Shown one piece after another: positions 37,260-51,200 of a stretch of DNA of 64,000 bases. Positions within the stretch are counted from its first letter, which is position 1; every line of letters begins with the position of its first letter. A program made the position numbers and the translations under genes. The notes beneath the pieces were generated by a model, which saw nothing but the letters and a program-made list of their open reading frames with translations, was not told the DNA's origin and made no database searches. Origin of the DNA: Xestospongia muta (taxonomy: Eukaryota > Porifera > Demospongiae > Haplosclerida > Petrosiidae); NCBI GenBank assembly GCA_963693285.1, contig OY848920.1, forward strand, positions 2,431,135 to 2,495,134, read 5' to 3'.

Positions 37260-38325
37260 GGTTAGCCTCAATAACTTGTGCTGAGCTATATATCTTGCGC
37301 AAGATAGGAGGGGCTCGGAACTCTCACGTAACTAGCCCCTCCTAAGTTTGTTGCAATAAGCAATGTCATGATTAACCAAATGAAATACTTCAATTAAATC
37401 TAAATTATATTAGTGTTGTTTTGAACTGTTTTCTGCAACAATAACTAAACTGTCTAGTAAAGTGTTTATTGTTAAACCACATATACCTAAAATGTATTAA
37501 TTGTAGACAGTTCCTAAAGGAAATAGAACAAGAGTGTAAAGGTTGAGTGCCTGCTTCCTGTTGAAATCTTCAAAACATTTGTCATTCTTTTGGTCAAGTT
37601 TGAATCAGAAGGTCAACTCTAGCCAACCCAGTCAATAACCAACCCAAGTGTGATGACTCAGCAGAATAACTTGGATATTAATGAAAAATATGAAGCACCT
37701 ATGAATAACTTGATGTTTATAAATAACGTCACTCTATGAGCTTAATAAATATCTTATCATTATACTTGTTATTGATATCAAGATAATTGTTCATAAATTG
37801 TTTAGTATTCAAAAGATGACTCATTCATTGTAATATCATTCATAGCAAATACAAAAACTGATTGTTTGTTTAAACAAATTCTCTAACATTATTGTCTGAT
37901 GTGTTATTAGTGACATTATGATAAGTAGAAGTGAGTTACAATAAGTGTGCTATACTCCCTCATAAATAAAAATGACGTAACATTTATAAAGGAAGCCTAT
38001 ATTATATTATAACAATACATAGCTTATTGATGTGAACATATCACAGAGTGCACACTTATCAAAGCTTTGATTTGTACCTTGTACTAATTTCCCTCACAAT
38101 ATCTATTATAAAATGCCAAAAACTAGAACAATGACTTACTTAATGTATTAAAAGAACCAATCAGTTTTATCTAACAATGTAATCTGTATTTATAGTTATA
38201 GTTTGGTATTCGTTTTAAAACAAGTACAAATATTAATTTAGTATTGTCACTCTCAACAACCTACATCAACTCTCAGGCATTGCAAACTATGAAAGAGTAA
38301 GTTTTCATAAGGCTATAAAGCTATG

Positions 38326-38367
<42 letters not shown>

Positions 38368-38985
38368 CAATTAAGTTGATCTGTATTACTTCACAATCTT
38401 GAAAACAGTATGCTGTGTCATACTAGTTTTGATAGGAAACAAACCAACACTATTTAGTTGTACATTCCTTCATAAATAAGTTATTATAGCACAACAACTT
38501 AGCACAAATGATGTATTGGGTTTTGTGTAATGCTATACAATTATAATTATATATATATATAATAATAATATATATATCCACTTCCGACAATACATATGTG
38601 ACCTGATTTGTGTAAATGGATCACTATTAAAACGTTTTGATATAAGTGATCCCTTATTGCAAATTAGGTCAACATACATACACACATATATAATAAATAG
38701 TACTTCCAAATGGTTTACTTTAATTCATAGAAGTAAAAGTTGATATAAACAACTAATGACAATCATGTTAGTAATGAAAACAATATTACATTTACTTACA
38801 AATTATATTACTTATTTTTGTTACTTACAACTTGTATACTGGCTAAATTATTGGTTAAATCAACCAATCAGTTTTTACAGTGATAAATGTACAATGAAGG
38901 GTTACGAAAATCCTAAGTTATTTTTGCATGAACATTAATTTTGATGATAGATACCACCAGATATTGTATATAGAGGCTCAGAATA
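37260..38985. other. Intergenic between gene B and the receptor remnants
   Basis: AT-rich DNA with a TA run at about 38330-38365. The stretch at about 37850-37980 (TTTAAACAAATTC, GTTATTAGTGACATTATGA, AAGTGTGCTATACTCCC) resembles 55420-55540, the matching interval between gene D and its receptor. This supports duplication of the two-gene unit. No gene is seen. Confidence 0.55.
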
Positions 38986-38989
38986 TCCA

Positions 38990-39885
38990 GTCTATTTTAA
39001 ACTAGCTGTTTGCTGTTCCATTGTACTATAGGCTACATTCTCTGCTACTTCAATTGATAAATGATGACCGGATCCTTATATTATACCAAAGTCCCTTCAT
39101 TTTTCACAGAGAAGAACTATTTTTAACTGACAAACTAATGGTCACATCATTGTTAATGAAATAATGAAATTACTAATATTTGTATACTGTATATAGATGG
39201 TACTGTCACCTTTAATAGGCAAAATTGTTCCACGTATCTATAATACCATTAGCATTGATAGCAGTAACATAACAGAAGTATCTCTCACCAGCAAACTCCT
39301 GAAAGGATTAATTCTTGTGTGTCCACTGTGATGTCAGTATAAGAGGGAATGATGTTAGAGCTCCTTCAATAGTTAAAATCACAGAAATTATATAGTTCTC
39401 TGTCACAAACACTGTGTCAAAAAGTTAATAGACAAGGAAGAACAATATAAATTTATGCAAATATTTAAGGTGAAATATATAGTATGATATTATCATACCT
39501 GGAAATCCAAGATACAATCTCATACAATTCCTAGAGGATTAATTGAATACAGTCAAATTATGAAACCAAGCCTGATATGACATTTTCAATAGCTATGGCT
39601 TTACCCAAAAAGTCAACTGTGGATGTCAGCTCATCATTTAAATTTTACTCAGTTAGAACTAACGTACTATCTGTTGACCTCTTAACTGGACATCTAGTTT
39701 GGATCTTTTTACTGACCACATAACAATATATTGATACATTAAGCGTTCCTTCTTCAATAAAAACACAAGCAAGACTATTGTCAGTATCAGGAACCATTGT
39801 GAAGACAAGATGTTAGCGATACAATTCACAGAATTAGAAGTATGATCATTTTCTCCACATTGTGGGCGTGGTTGCATACTTCAAG
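38990..39885 (-). pseudogene. Ig/FN3 receptor remnant 1
   Basis: Pieces of the receptor at 56618-59505 appear in the same order but shortened: cytoplasmic tail (about 39011-39125), an FN3 piece (39240-39300), an Ig piece (39310-39425), and the first Ig/signal exon (39495-39885, including sequence matching the signal peptide). Large internal deletions and stops leave no usable frame. Confidence 0.7.
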
Positions 39886-39999
39886 TTTATATCTTTAATA
39901 AGAAAGCAAAACAATGTACTTATCTAATATTATGATATATACCAATCGTTTTATTAATGTCTTTATTTATTTTGTAACAAACTCAAGGAATAATCAGTG

Positions 40000-40780
40000 A
40001 TTTTTGTTGTTCCATTGTATTATGTTAGATTTTCTGTTACTTCAATTGATGACTGAGAATTTTGTCCTTTAGTTATATATTTTAACAAAAAAACTCTTTA
40101 TTACTGATCTAGTGTTACCTCTCCTTCATTTAGTACTCTACACTAGTAGAGCTCACACACTGATAATAGTTATACTATAATAGTACTGAAAATTATATAT
40201 CAACTTTGCCATAACAATTATGATAACCACTATTAATACAAAAAATAATGCCTTTTGAAATAACAGCATTTAATAATAATAATAATACAACATTTAGAAC
40301 TAGTCATAACGGATAGTAATACTTAAGTTACTACTATGTATATATAGTAGTGGGTATATTGATATTACTATATACAGTTGTAGATAGTCTCAAATGATTA
40401 GGAATAAGTCACTTTGATTGGATAATATTCCTTCCAGAAGTCATAGCAACCTGAAACGCATCATATATGTTTTGTAGTTACGTGGTAAACCTCCATTAGG
40501 AATAATATGTCACCAGGTGAATAAACACAAACTATAGATGTAACTTGACCCAGTGATAAGGTACTTTATGCATGATGATATTCATTATATGTAGCTACAT
40601 TATTTGACTGAGACTTAGTCTTATTCCATGACTAACAGTATAGGTACATGTGCCATTATTGTAATAGGTAGCATCAGTACTGTAATTTGTCCAACTATTG
40701 AATATCAACAGATGATCCTATTGCTACAAGAATTAAAGGATCTCAACTGGTACTATTTGGTAGTACAGTAATAGTATTTA
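40000..40780 (-). pseudogene. Ig/FN3 receptor remnant 2
   Basis: A second, more degraded copy: tail-like sequence at about 40010-40130, juxtamembrane/transmembrane-like sequence at 40140-40225, and a piece resembling an Ig exon around 40640-40720. Each matches the receptor gene only in short runs. Confidence 0.5.
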
Positions 40781-41028
40781 CTGGTATAGAGTACAATCCT
40801 TTAAGAAACTGGTTACAATGAACATTAAATGTAATGCAGTAATAGTAGTGTAATAGAGTAATCAGTTAGCATTGAGTTGACCTGTACTATCGAATTGTAA
40901 TAACACAAAGATATCACATCAAAACATAATTCAAAAAATAGCAAACATAAATTTATTTGACAGATGTATCTTAAATGAAAAATAAGACTCATTGAAAAGA
41001 ATATATTTAAATATAAATACATAATTAT

Positions 41029-44000
41029 TTACAATTTACATTCAAACTCGATAGTTATATCCAATTTTTCTTTAATGTTAATAGTCCATTTTTTAGCAAC
41101 ACTATTGGCTGCATTTTTGAGTGGACCTCCTTGCTTAGCTAAACTCTGTAAAAATAATTCACAATGTTTTTTTAATTTATGAACATCATCTAGGAAGTTC
41201 ATGCTTGAAGTTACTTCTGTCATCATATCACTGTAAATTAGTTTATCTCTGGTTTCTTTAGTTATTAGACGATAAGCAAACATGTTTGCAGCAACAAATT
41301 TTAGTGAAGGTTTCAACAAATCCTCTAAATCAGGGTCGTTCTCTCTAAGAATATCTTGTATGATTTTTCTAACTTTTTTAACTTTATCACCAGTAAATGC
41401 TGGATCTCTGGAATAAGTATCACTTTCTAATCTAGCTGTAAAAATAAAATGGTATATGAAGATGTTAGTATAATATTGAACTCCTATACTTACATGTAGC
41501 ATGTTTGGTTTTTGGTCTTAAAGTTAAATTGATAAAAATCTCAACACGCTGTTTCACTCCTAATACTGGAACTTTGTAATGGAGTCTCTTTGCTGTGTCA
41601 GTTTCTTCATTTGCATATACATCTACCAAACATGATGGAGGCTCATTATGTTTGTCACTTCCAAACTTTTCAATTGAACTGTGCATCAACTATATAAAAG
41701 ATCGAATATTGCTATAGACAATTCCTTAAGCAACCTATACATTTAATTATTATAATCCATGCATGAAAGTAATCAGCTTATCAGTGATATGTTCTTATAG
41801 TTAACCAATTTTATTATTTCTTACCTCTAGAGGTTGTCTACAAGGCATGATTTCCCAACCTTGAGGAATTTCATGATGATACATCTGGATATCAAACTTA
41901 ACACATTGTTCTCCTGATTGCAGTATTAAATAAAAACTTTGACATTCCTCAAAATGAGGACGACACTTTGTCATATACTGAAGTAATAATATTTACTAAG
42001 TAAACAATATGATATTATTACCTTGTGAAGTGCATCAAGGTTTTTCACAACTGTAAACATAACTTGCCATTCTAATGTAGCTTTTTCCTCAATATAGACT
42101 TTACAAGAACAAAGATCAGCTTCTTCAGTTAGTTTATATATAGTTGCAGCTAAAAATAAATCAATCGTGTTTTTAAATTATTTAGTATTTACCACTTTCT
42201 GATGCATTAATTTTTAAGTCATTTATTTGTGATGGTCTGTGTTGAACTTCATCATTCCCTTGTCCTTCTACTTCCTGATCTTTTTCCTTCTTTTTTTCTC
42301 CTACTTCACTTACTATATTTTAGGTATACCATACCTTGCACATAAACTATATATACCTTCATTTTCATATGTACATGTTGCACAGTCTTTCATCTTCTGG
42401 CTCAATTCTATGGAAATCTTAAATTTTACTACTGGGTATATATGAATATGAAGATGTATAAAAACTTATTTATGTAAAGTTGTTTAACGTTCTCAAATTA
42501 ATACACAAAAGTGAAAGATATTTTCTAAGTAAATGTAATTACACTAAATTGTGTTTACTTATTAACCTTTTAAGCACAGCTTTAACCTCTCTATTTCTGA
42601 CAATAATCCCTGTTCATTTTCTGAATATATAAATTTAATATAAATCATTACATTGTTTTTTAACAACATACCTTCTTTTCTCTTGACAAGATCTGTCAAC
42701 TGTTCTATCTTAGCAAGCATTTCACTGTTTCTTTTAGGACCTGAATCTATTAATTCAAGCTAAGATGCACTATGAAATGATTAGCCTCTGATGTAAGTCT
42801 TTTATACTTACATATAATTCTTCAGCAGGTATACTGTCATAAGGATCCTCAAACTCACTTTCAGTAGTTTCTTTATATGTTGTCTGGTATGGAGTAATAG
42901 TTGGAGGACTAGAGGAGTAGATAATATCAGTAGTGTAACTATCTTTTTCTTGAAGAGAAATAAAAGAAACTGATTTCTGACTGAGTTGATCATCAATATT
43001 TTCATAGTATCCGTTACTTTCAAAATTAGTGTCATCTAAATGATATAATATAAAGCATCACAGATTAATATACTAAATATATAAAATTATGTCACTATGC
43101 TACATTATGTCTACTTATAAACCTTTTAAGCTCAGTTTTAACTTCTCTATCTCTTTGTCTTTATTCGATAATTCCAATAATAACACCTTTTCATTTTCTA
43201 AGTGTATAACTTAATAAAAAGTATTATACCACCTTTAATAACATACCTTCTTTTCTTTCGAGAAAATGTTTCAACTGATCTATTTCAGCAAGTATTTCAC
43301 TGTTTGTTTTAGCATTTGCATCTAGCAACTCAAACTAAGATATACTATGAAATTTATTTTTGTAAATTTGTTTTAATTTACTTCAAGCTCATCAGCAGGT
43401 ATACTGTGATAAGGATCCTCAACATCACTATCACTAGACACTGTTTTCATATATGTTGGATCCTCACTTTCAGTAGACACTATTTTGATGTAAGTTGTCT
43501 CGTATGGATTAATAGGTGAAGGACTAGAGAATATCAGAATTGTGACTATTTTACTCTTGAGCAGAAATGAAAGCAACTGACTTTTGACTAAATTCATCAT
43601 CAATATCGTCATAGTAATCATCAGTTTCAAAGTTAGTACCATCTAAATGGTACAATAAAGGCATCTCATATAATCATAATAATTATATTGGACTCACTAG
43701 GTCTTTCTATATCATCATCGCTTGTATCACTTGGTATTTCTGAGGCATTAAATGGAAAATCAATTTTATCTAAGTATTCCATTGAAGGTGATAGTGGAAG
43801 CTGCACTTTGTCAGTAACATTACAACTAGCGATGGTTGCATAGCCATCTATCGAAGGTTGATTCAATGAAAAAGATGTTTCACCTGTTGGTAAGCAAGGA
43901 AGGCTACGTGTACTTTTATTTGGGGTCAGAGGAGGTGAACCTATTGTTCTAGTGGTTGGTAATGGATTAGGTAGAAAAATAGACGAGGAATTAAGTGCAC

Positions 44001-44877
44001 TTGTGCCATCATATGGAATATTAACATAAGTTGTTTGAGCATCAGATAGACAGTATTCACTATTCACAGGTGAGCTAAAAGGACTTGTAAAAGATTCAAT
44101 GTTGTTCCTAATAAAATAGACAATAATGAGTGAAATAAAATATAGAATAAAATAGAATAAAAATATAGGTGATGTGTTTGTTTTGTTATTAATGATAAAT
44201 TAATAGTTAGGAGTTGATGACATTTAAGTCACTGGCCACATTTTAAATTTATATGCTTTAATTATTTACTGGCAAATTCCTCATATTTACTATCACATAT
44301 ACTATTAATGTAAGCTAATGTATATTATTTAATTATACAGAGAGAAACAAAGTCAAAGTTCTACACACCTATAAGGTTATATGGAAGGAGAAAACTTATC
44401 TACATAGCAATTATACCACACAATACACAATTTATCTTTTACATATAAATTCATATTTAAAATATTCAACTCGCATACCAAACATTCTTAGTCCAAACAA
44501 GAATTAAGGAATGTTAATTAAGTGACAACTTTATCGGCTTCTTTACTACTCTAATATCTACATACTCACCCTGAGTCAGAAGGTTGTCTATAATCCAAAT
44601 TTCTCATTTGTTGATGATCTAATTTTCGAGTTTTATAATGTGGATGTGCTTCTCGCACTTCATCAGCTTTGATGTCCTTTAAACACTGACAAAACACTTT
44701 ATGCGCTCTCTCTATGCCAATAACCTTTACAAGTTGAGTACAGTCTGGATTTTCTCGTAAAAGAGGCCAAATTTCACTCCATTTTGTAGAAAATTGCTGA
44801 ACGTTACTTTTTATAATGCCATTGAAAGTTTTCATGGCAAAAGTTTCAATTGTTTCATCTTGACCATGAGAAATCAT
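41029..44877 (-). CDS. Gene C: FF-tyrosine-coiled coil-UPA-helical scaffold without GTPase or ZU5
   Basis: Eleven exons give an unbroken 712-codon frame if the decayed block 43642-43124 is skipped: 44877-44570, 44107-43698, 43035-42812, 42759-42672, 42620-42567, 42407-42357, 42312-42193, 42149-42022, 41977-41825, 41689-41494, 41435-41029. It starts at a Met just before the FF domain (FSTKWSEIWPLL, IERAHKVFCQCLKDI), so the GTPase has been lost. A Ser/Pro-rich exon holds TTYVNIPYDG, DGYATIAS and MEYLDKI. The next exon has GYYENIDD and DPYDSIPAEEL. After short coiled-coil exons a charged exon (VGEKKKEKDQEVEG) sits where the other genes have ZU5. UPA-like exons (WQVMFTVVKNL, PPSCLVDV) and the helical end (SLAKQGGPLKNAA) are intact. 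Upstream bases match the flanks of A and B, supporting this start. Confidence 0.75.
43124..43642 (-). pseudogene. Decayed duplicate exon block inside gene C
   Basis: Three exons (43642-43382, about 43329-43247, about 43200-43124) duplicate the next three used exons of gene C. In the first, the homologous frame starts NGTNFETDDYYDDIDDE but has a TAA after ISAQE, then an 8-base deletion; its end, DPYHSIPADELE, is in another frame. The two smaller exons (FELLDANAKTNSEI and NEKVLLLELSNKDKEIEK) remain open. Skipping the block preserves the gene C frame. Confidence 0.7.
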
Positions 44878-44899
44878 GACTTTTAAATAACTGGTAAGA

Positions 44900-47800
44900 A
44901 CTTATACTCGTATTATTATAAGAAATATCAGGCTTACAATTGACGTACCCAACTTACAAAAATGCTACTCCTTTAGTTTTTGTAGAGAGAAATAATCAGG
45001 AAGCGTACCCGTCTACTACGCGCAAAATCTTGAATAGGACCAGACAAAATTATTGACTGGACTAACTGAATTGACCAAGCTTTCAAAATTTTTTGTAGAG
45101 TTTTCAAATAACTTGCGGTAGGCTATCTGCAAGAATAGCACATTTTGCCAGACCATTTGACGCTCGGCATGATCAATGACGTCGCAGAACGAGACGGATA
45201 AAATTATTTGATATTTACATTTGATCCTCGTGTAGATCTGTCAATTTGCCATGATATTCAAAGTTATCATACAATGTAACTTTCTTTATTGGTGCATCAT
45301 ACAAAGTTCTGATTTGTGATCAATTCTATGAACAAAGTATCCTATAATGTTCAACACAAAATGACTAAGTAATTGACTGTCACAATATGGTACAGTTTTA
45401 AAGAATTTTGAGTGTCCTTACATATGTCTATGATTTAGGATTCTGCTTAAAAGTATTGTTAGTAGCCATTATAAAGTAAGTCTGAAGATTGCCTGATGTA
45501 AACAGCCATATTTAACTTGGCAAGTAGTGCTAGTGGTTGTAATCGGCCATCCTATATAAAATTCAGTTATAGAGTCTGGTAAAATGTTATATTCTGGAAA
45601 TAGTAATGTGTATATAATATTATATCTACATATATGCTATTTAAATAATGTGAGGGATGTCACTGTTCATACATGCCATGCATACACTTGTCCTTTTATA
45701 GAACTAATTTAATAAAGTACATAAACTATACAAGTGCCAGTCAGCATATCTTTTATTGATGCATTATGAGTTATTCAATGTCCCAGTATTAATGTTATAA
45801 GTGAATTGAATTGTTCGTGTACTAATTATTATAGAACACTAATAATTAGTACACAAAACAGTTTATTTTATTTGTAACATTAATACTGCTTACATGGAAT
45901 AACTCATAATGCATCATTAAACAATATGCTGACTGGCACTTTACATTTGGGTAGTAAATTGCCAGAGCTATGACATATAAACATAACTGACCATGAAGTG
46001 ATTGTAATCTGTTTAAACAGTGAATTCTTGCTATGTTCTTCCACTTTACTTATTTGTCTAATTGTATTGCTCCTAGCTGTATTAATTGAGTGTCTTCTTT
46101 CAATATAATTCATATTGTTATGTCAAAATGCATAAATGAACTAACACAGTTGATCACATTGAACTAACTGAGCATTTTACTGAACTTAAACATAAAATTT
46201 CATAGAAATTAGTGTTTTTATACTACTATAATTATATATGTAAAAACATTATTCTAGTAAAAAGTCTAATAAACTAATAAACTAATATAATAAATGAATT
46301 TTAAAAATGTTTTCAACTTTGTTGCATGATTACTAACCACTGAGTGGGCGAGCGTTAATTGTGTGCGTTGTAAGGCAGCTTATTTTGAAAGTGCTTTATC
46401 TCTTGACAACAGCGTCTACAGCCCATTAGCCAGAAATACGGAAAACGTCATCTCTATAAATTCGTTCTATATAGTCAGCAACAGGTCTTTAAAGCACAAG
46501 CGATAGGAAGCTTAAGACTTTATTCTTTGTACAAATACTATTTTGGAAATTTTGGTAAAATGTTTCTTTCTGAAGTTATGGCAAATTTTACTAACCTTAA
46601 CAGCTTTATTTATCAACAATTTTATAAGTAGATACATCAGGATATACCTATTGCGATGAGACAGTAAGTGGGCTATAACCAAATTAAGCTTCAGCAAAGC
46701 CACACCCATTATTATTAAACAAATGCCACGCCTTTAGTTCTGTCCTTTGCTATTTGGACATTTTTAATTATAATAAATTGCTATATATGTCATAATAACA
46801 TAATAACATAACAAAGTAGAAGAAACTGTCTATCTAATAATCATTTGATAATACTTTGATTGATAATATCATTGCAATGTCAATTATAAAATGATGTCGA
46901 TTATAAATAAGTATAATAATGCAGTCAAAGGAAAAAAAATATATTGGAATGGTCTTCTTTTGTTCACTATTTGTTCCTATTATATGCCATTAGTTATCTG
47001 TGAACAAAACAAGAATTATTGTTGAGTGTTATGATTATTAAAGTAAACATATTAAGTTCATAATATTTGAGAAAAGAAATAAACAGAATATTGTGTTTTC
47101 TCTAGGATAAAATATGAGACAATCCCTGTTAAAGGACAAAAAATGATAAACAATTATACAACTGCTAAATATCAATACAAAAACAGATAGAATAGGCAAT
47201 TGATGAACTTGTATATAAAAGAAATACCATTTTCAGACTAAACCTGCTTGTTAAGGTATCATTGGGACTATTCAGTGCTATATGTGAATGCTTTAATACG
47301 CAAACATGCTTACATTTCAGTATAGTATAGTCCTCAGTTACAATCAGATAGTTTCCATCTAAAAAAACTGCTGGTACTTATGTACATATAATAATTATAG
47401 ACATGATGAAAAGTCAGAAAAAAGTTCATAATAGAAGATCTAATTTTAACTGATCGATAACTTAGTAGATTCAGATTCACTATAGTAATAACTAATCCTA
47501 TTACTATATACTAAGTTATTATCACTGACTTCTGTTTATTAATATTCAAATAATAGTTAATATTGATATGTCGATAGAACTAGAAGAAAATGAATAGGTA
47601 ACTTTGTTTCCTAAAAACATAAGTTATTCCTCGCTTACTGTATTTAACGAAAGTATGTGTTAATTTGACTTTTCATCTTAATTAGAAGTGAGCAAGTACA
47701 ATTTACAATTAAAGAAATAAATACAAAACTTATTTTCAGCTGAATGGCTGTGTGAAAACATTCAAAAAAGTTTTTAATATTTTAAAATATTAAAAATATA

Positions 47801-48276
47801 TAACTACAGGTGTATAAATATGTTGTGGTTATAATAATTTTTCTAATATTGTTGTACAAATTAAGACAACTTTTATACATAAAACTGGAATTTTGATAGA
47901 CATATATTCAAAAAAATAGATAATAATGAAATAATGTAAAGAATGTGAATGTATTAACAATGATTACTATTTCAGAATCCCAACTTACTGGAGCTATATT
48001 GCTTTTACTAGCATTTTGAAACACACAGTGATGTTGAAGTAGGATCACTACGTGGCACATCATGTTGAAGACATTTATAACCCACATACACATAAAGGAA
48101 TCATCATCTCTATTAAGCATGTTTTATTAACATATGTCATATGCATATATTTGAGTTTGACAACTTCAACAACTAAAAATATTTTTCTTAAAACACCATT
48201 GCATTAAAAGTATATGATATACCCAGCTTATTAAAAATAAATATAATTTAAAAGTGCTATGAGTGAAATTTTATCC
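44900..48276. other. Intergenic between gene C and gene D
   Basis: After the shared 5' flank of gene C (to about 45070), about 3.2 kb of AT-rich DNA with no supported gene. It contains the foldback repeat at 45732-45941. Short minus-strand frames (45904-46113, 46512-46709, 47908-48120) have no recognisable content; the first lies in the foldback. Confidence 0.5.
45732..45941. repeat. 210-bp foldback (inverted repeat)
   Basis: The left arm starts AAGTGCCAGTCAGCATAT and the right arm ends ATATGCTGACTGGCACTTT. In between, TGATGCATTATGAGTTATTC, AGTATTAATGTTA and GTGTACTAATTATTA appear on the left and as reverse complements on the right. Arms are ~100 bases with little spacer near 45836. This is typical of a MITE or foldback element. 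Confidence 0.8.
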
Positions 48277-51200
48277 CTAAATTTCAAAATCTATATTAAT
48301 GTTCAATTTTTCTTTAATGCTAGCAGTCCACTCCTCAGCTATATACCTAGCTGCATCTATATGTGGACCTCCTTGTTTAACTAAACTCTGTAAAAATATC
48401 TCACAACGTTCCACTAACTTCTGGCCATCACGTATAAAGTTCATGCCTGATTTAAATTCTCTTATCAATTCACTAAAATTTTGAGTTTCTTTGGTTGGTT
48501 CAGATATAAGACCATGAGCTAACATATCTGCAGCAACTTGTCTTAGAGAAGCTTTCAATAAATTCTCCAAAGTTGAGTACTGCTCTGTAAGAATATCTTG
48601 TATGATCTTTCGAGCTTCTTTAACTTTATTACCAGTTAACTGTGCATTTTCTGAAATAGCAATCCTTTCACCTTTAACTATGACAAAAAGACGATAAGCA
48701 TATGTGCATATATGAAATCAATAAATAGATCTATATGTAAAAATGTCTCTCACATTTAACAGATTGTGAAACAGTATTTGTTACAGGCCTAAGAGAACGA
48801 ATAAGGCATATCTCATACTGTGGTTCAATTCCTGATACTGAAACTTGATAATTTAGTATCTCTTCTGTATCAGGTTTTTGATCTGCAAACACATCTACCA
48901 AACATGATGGAGGCTGAGGATGATCAGTGCTACCAAATTCATGAATAGAGGTACGGAATAGCTAATTATAAGAAAAAAGGTTTTCAAATTAATAACAAAT
49001 GCAGAAATAGTTATAAACATTTATTATTGCTATACATGTATTTACTAAGAAAGTAAGTATTATTCTATTAAATACTCTGAAGTAAGTACAATATGCAAAA
49101 CATTCAAACTAGAGAACTAATTAAAAGAATGATTGTGTTCAAACAGAACAGCTGAAAACCTTATTTCATGCCACATTGCAAAATAGTACATAAAATTTCT
49201 TAGGCCATAATATAATTTCCATATTAATATGCATTTCATAATAAGGATTTATATAATAACAACTTCCAAATCATCCTAAGACCGTCTTTATCTTATAATA
49301 GTAATTACTTTTAATAGCTATAATAATTACCTTTAATTACCCTCAATAAGTCCTGTGCATGCCTAATATCAAGGTTTGTAAATGAAGGTAAATTACATTC
49401 ATCACTTTTAAAGTCACATGCAAAAATGGACATAATTATATATATATATACCAGCATAATAATCTTAGAATGCCTAAATAAGAAACTTACCATTTGGAAA
49501 AATGATTAATGAAACTTTCTCACCTTTGCAGGCTTTAAATGAGGAAAGACTCTCCACCCTTTAGGAGTTTCTTTTTTGAAGTCAAACTCAACATAATCCT
49601 GTGATAGTTTTATATCATGTAATGTCTGACCTTCCTCAGCACTGGGATGCTTTGATTCCATGTACTAAAATAATTTCATAAAATATTTTATGTACTGACA
49701 CACCATAACATTACTTGTAAAAGTGCATTGAGATGCTTCACAACTGTTAACATCACCTGCCATTGTAACACAGCCTTTATCTCATAGTAAACTTTACAGA
49801 AATAAAGAATGTCAGCCTTTTTAGTTGATTTAGAACAAGCTAAAATGTACATGAAATAGTAATTGAATAATAATAATAATAATATTATACCCTTTGGTGA
49901 AGCAATAATTGTATTATTTAATAGTTTTGACTTTTCATTAGTTTTTTAGTATATAGAATAGAAAATATTATTTAATTCAAATTCAAAACTTACTAAATAC
50001 AGCAGAAGTATTCAGATCCTGTTCACTTTTATCGTTTTGTTCCAATACAATTGCCAACTTATCACTTTCCTGCTTTATTGATTCTGTTTACATTCAAATA
50101 ATAAATGATATATACATGGAGGTAGCTGATACCTTTATTCTCTGAAAGTTGCACACTGCTTTTAATTGGCTTTTGAGCAACATCATCATCTGTTTCACTC
50201 CCTTCGCTGCTAGAAGGGTCTTCATATCCCTGTGAGCTGCTATCCTCCTCATCTGATGAACTATTATCTTCTTCCTCTTCTATCATTATAATTCCAACCT
50301 CACAAAATTGGATGCAAGAAATGAAGCCATATTGGTTTCCAGGGCTAAAATGGCCTCCTTGAAGAACTTTGAACTGATAGGGAAGTGTCACCTCATTAAT
50401 TGGTGCTCTCACAAACTGGAGGCAGTTACATTGTTCTTGTGTCTCTAGTGCTACACAATGTTGTATATTGACAGTGAGTGGTTTTAGTAGTGGTTTGGAA
50501 ACAGAAATAGCATAAACAGCACTTACAAGAACACTTCCTTTAGGGAATTCAAATTGACCTCCAGCAAGAGCAATGATAGACATTTCACATGTATCTGATG
50601 GAGAGAGTATTTCTTCAGGTACAGACAGAGATATTCCATATTTCTCCCAGTTATAAGATTGAGGCTGGCTACACCCTCTAAGTAGAAAAATTGTGTGTCC
50701 AGCTGGAATGACACCTCTGAGGTTATCTACAGTGCATTAGCAGTAAAATGGTATATAATGCCAATACATTAGTGGAACAAACAACGTTTACACAATTGAT
50801 GTAATAAATTTACCTTTCCTTTCAGTAGGAGGATCTTCAATCTTCTTTTGTCTCATTTCTAGATGTATAGAAACATTAACTGAATGTGACCAGATTATTT
50901 ATAGACAGTTTATTAATAAATCCAGTTAGTAGAAACACAAATGACATACAATGTATACCTGCTTATACTAGTTACCTTTTAATCTCTGCTTTAAATCCTC
51001 AATTTGTTTGTCTTTCTCTTTTAATTGTAAGCGTAACTTCAATGTCTCTTGTGATTTTCCTATCTCGTCCTGTTCTTTATCAGACAATGACGATAATCTC
51101 TTTGCAATAACTATGAAAAAATATTGATAGATCATTTCATAATGTTTATATAAACTGCTTTACATCTACCATCATATATAACTGTGCCTTCCATTCATAC

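Noticed and set aside
43373..43642. 89-codon minus-strand frame starting MVLTLKLM in gene C
   Set aside because: Comparison with the duplicate exon at 43035-42812 shows that the true frame is the one reading NGTNFETDDYYDD; this long frame is a shadow that only joins the correct frame after an 8-base deletion.
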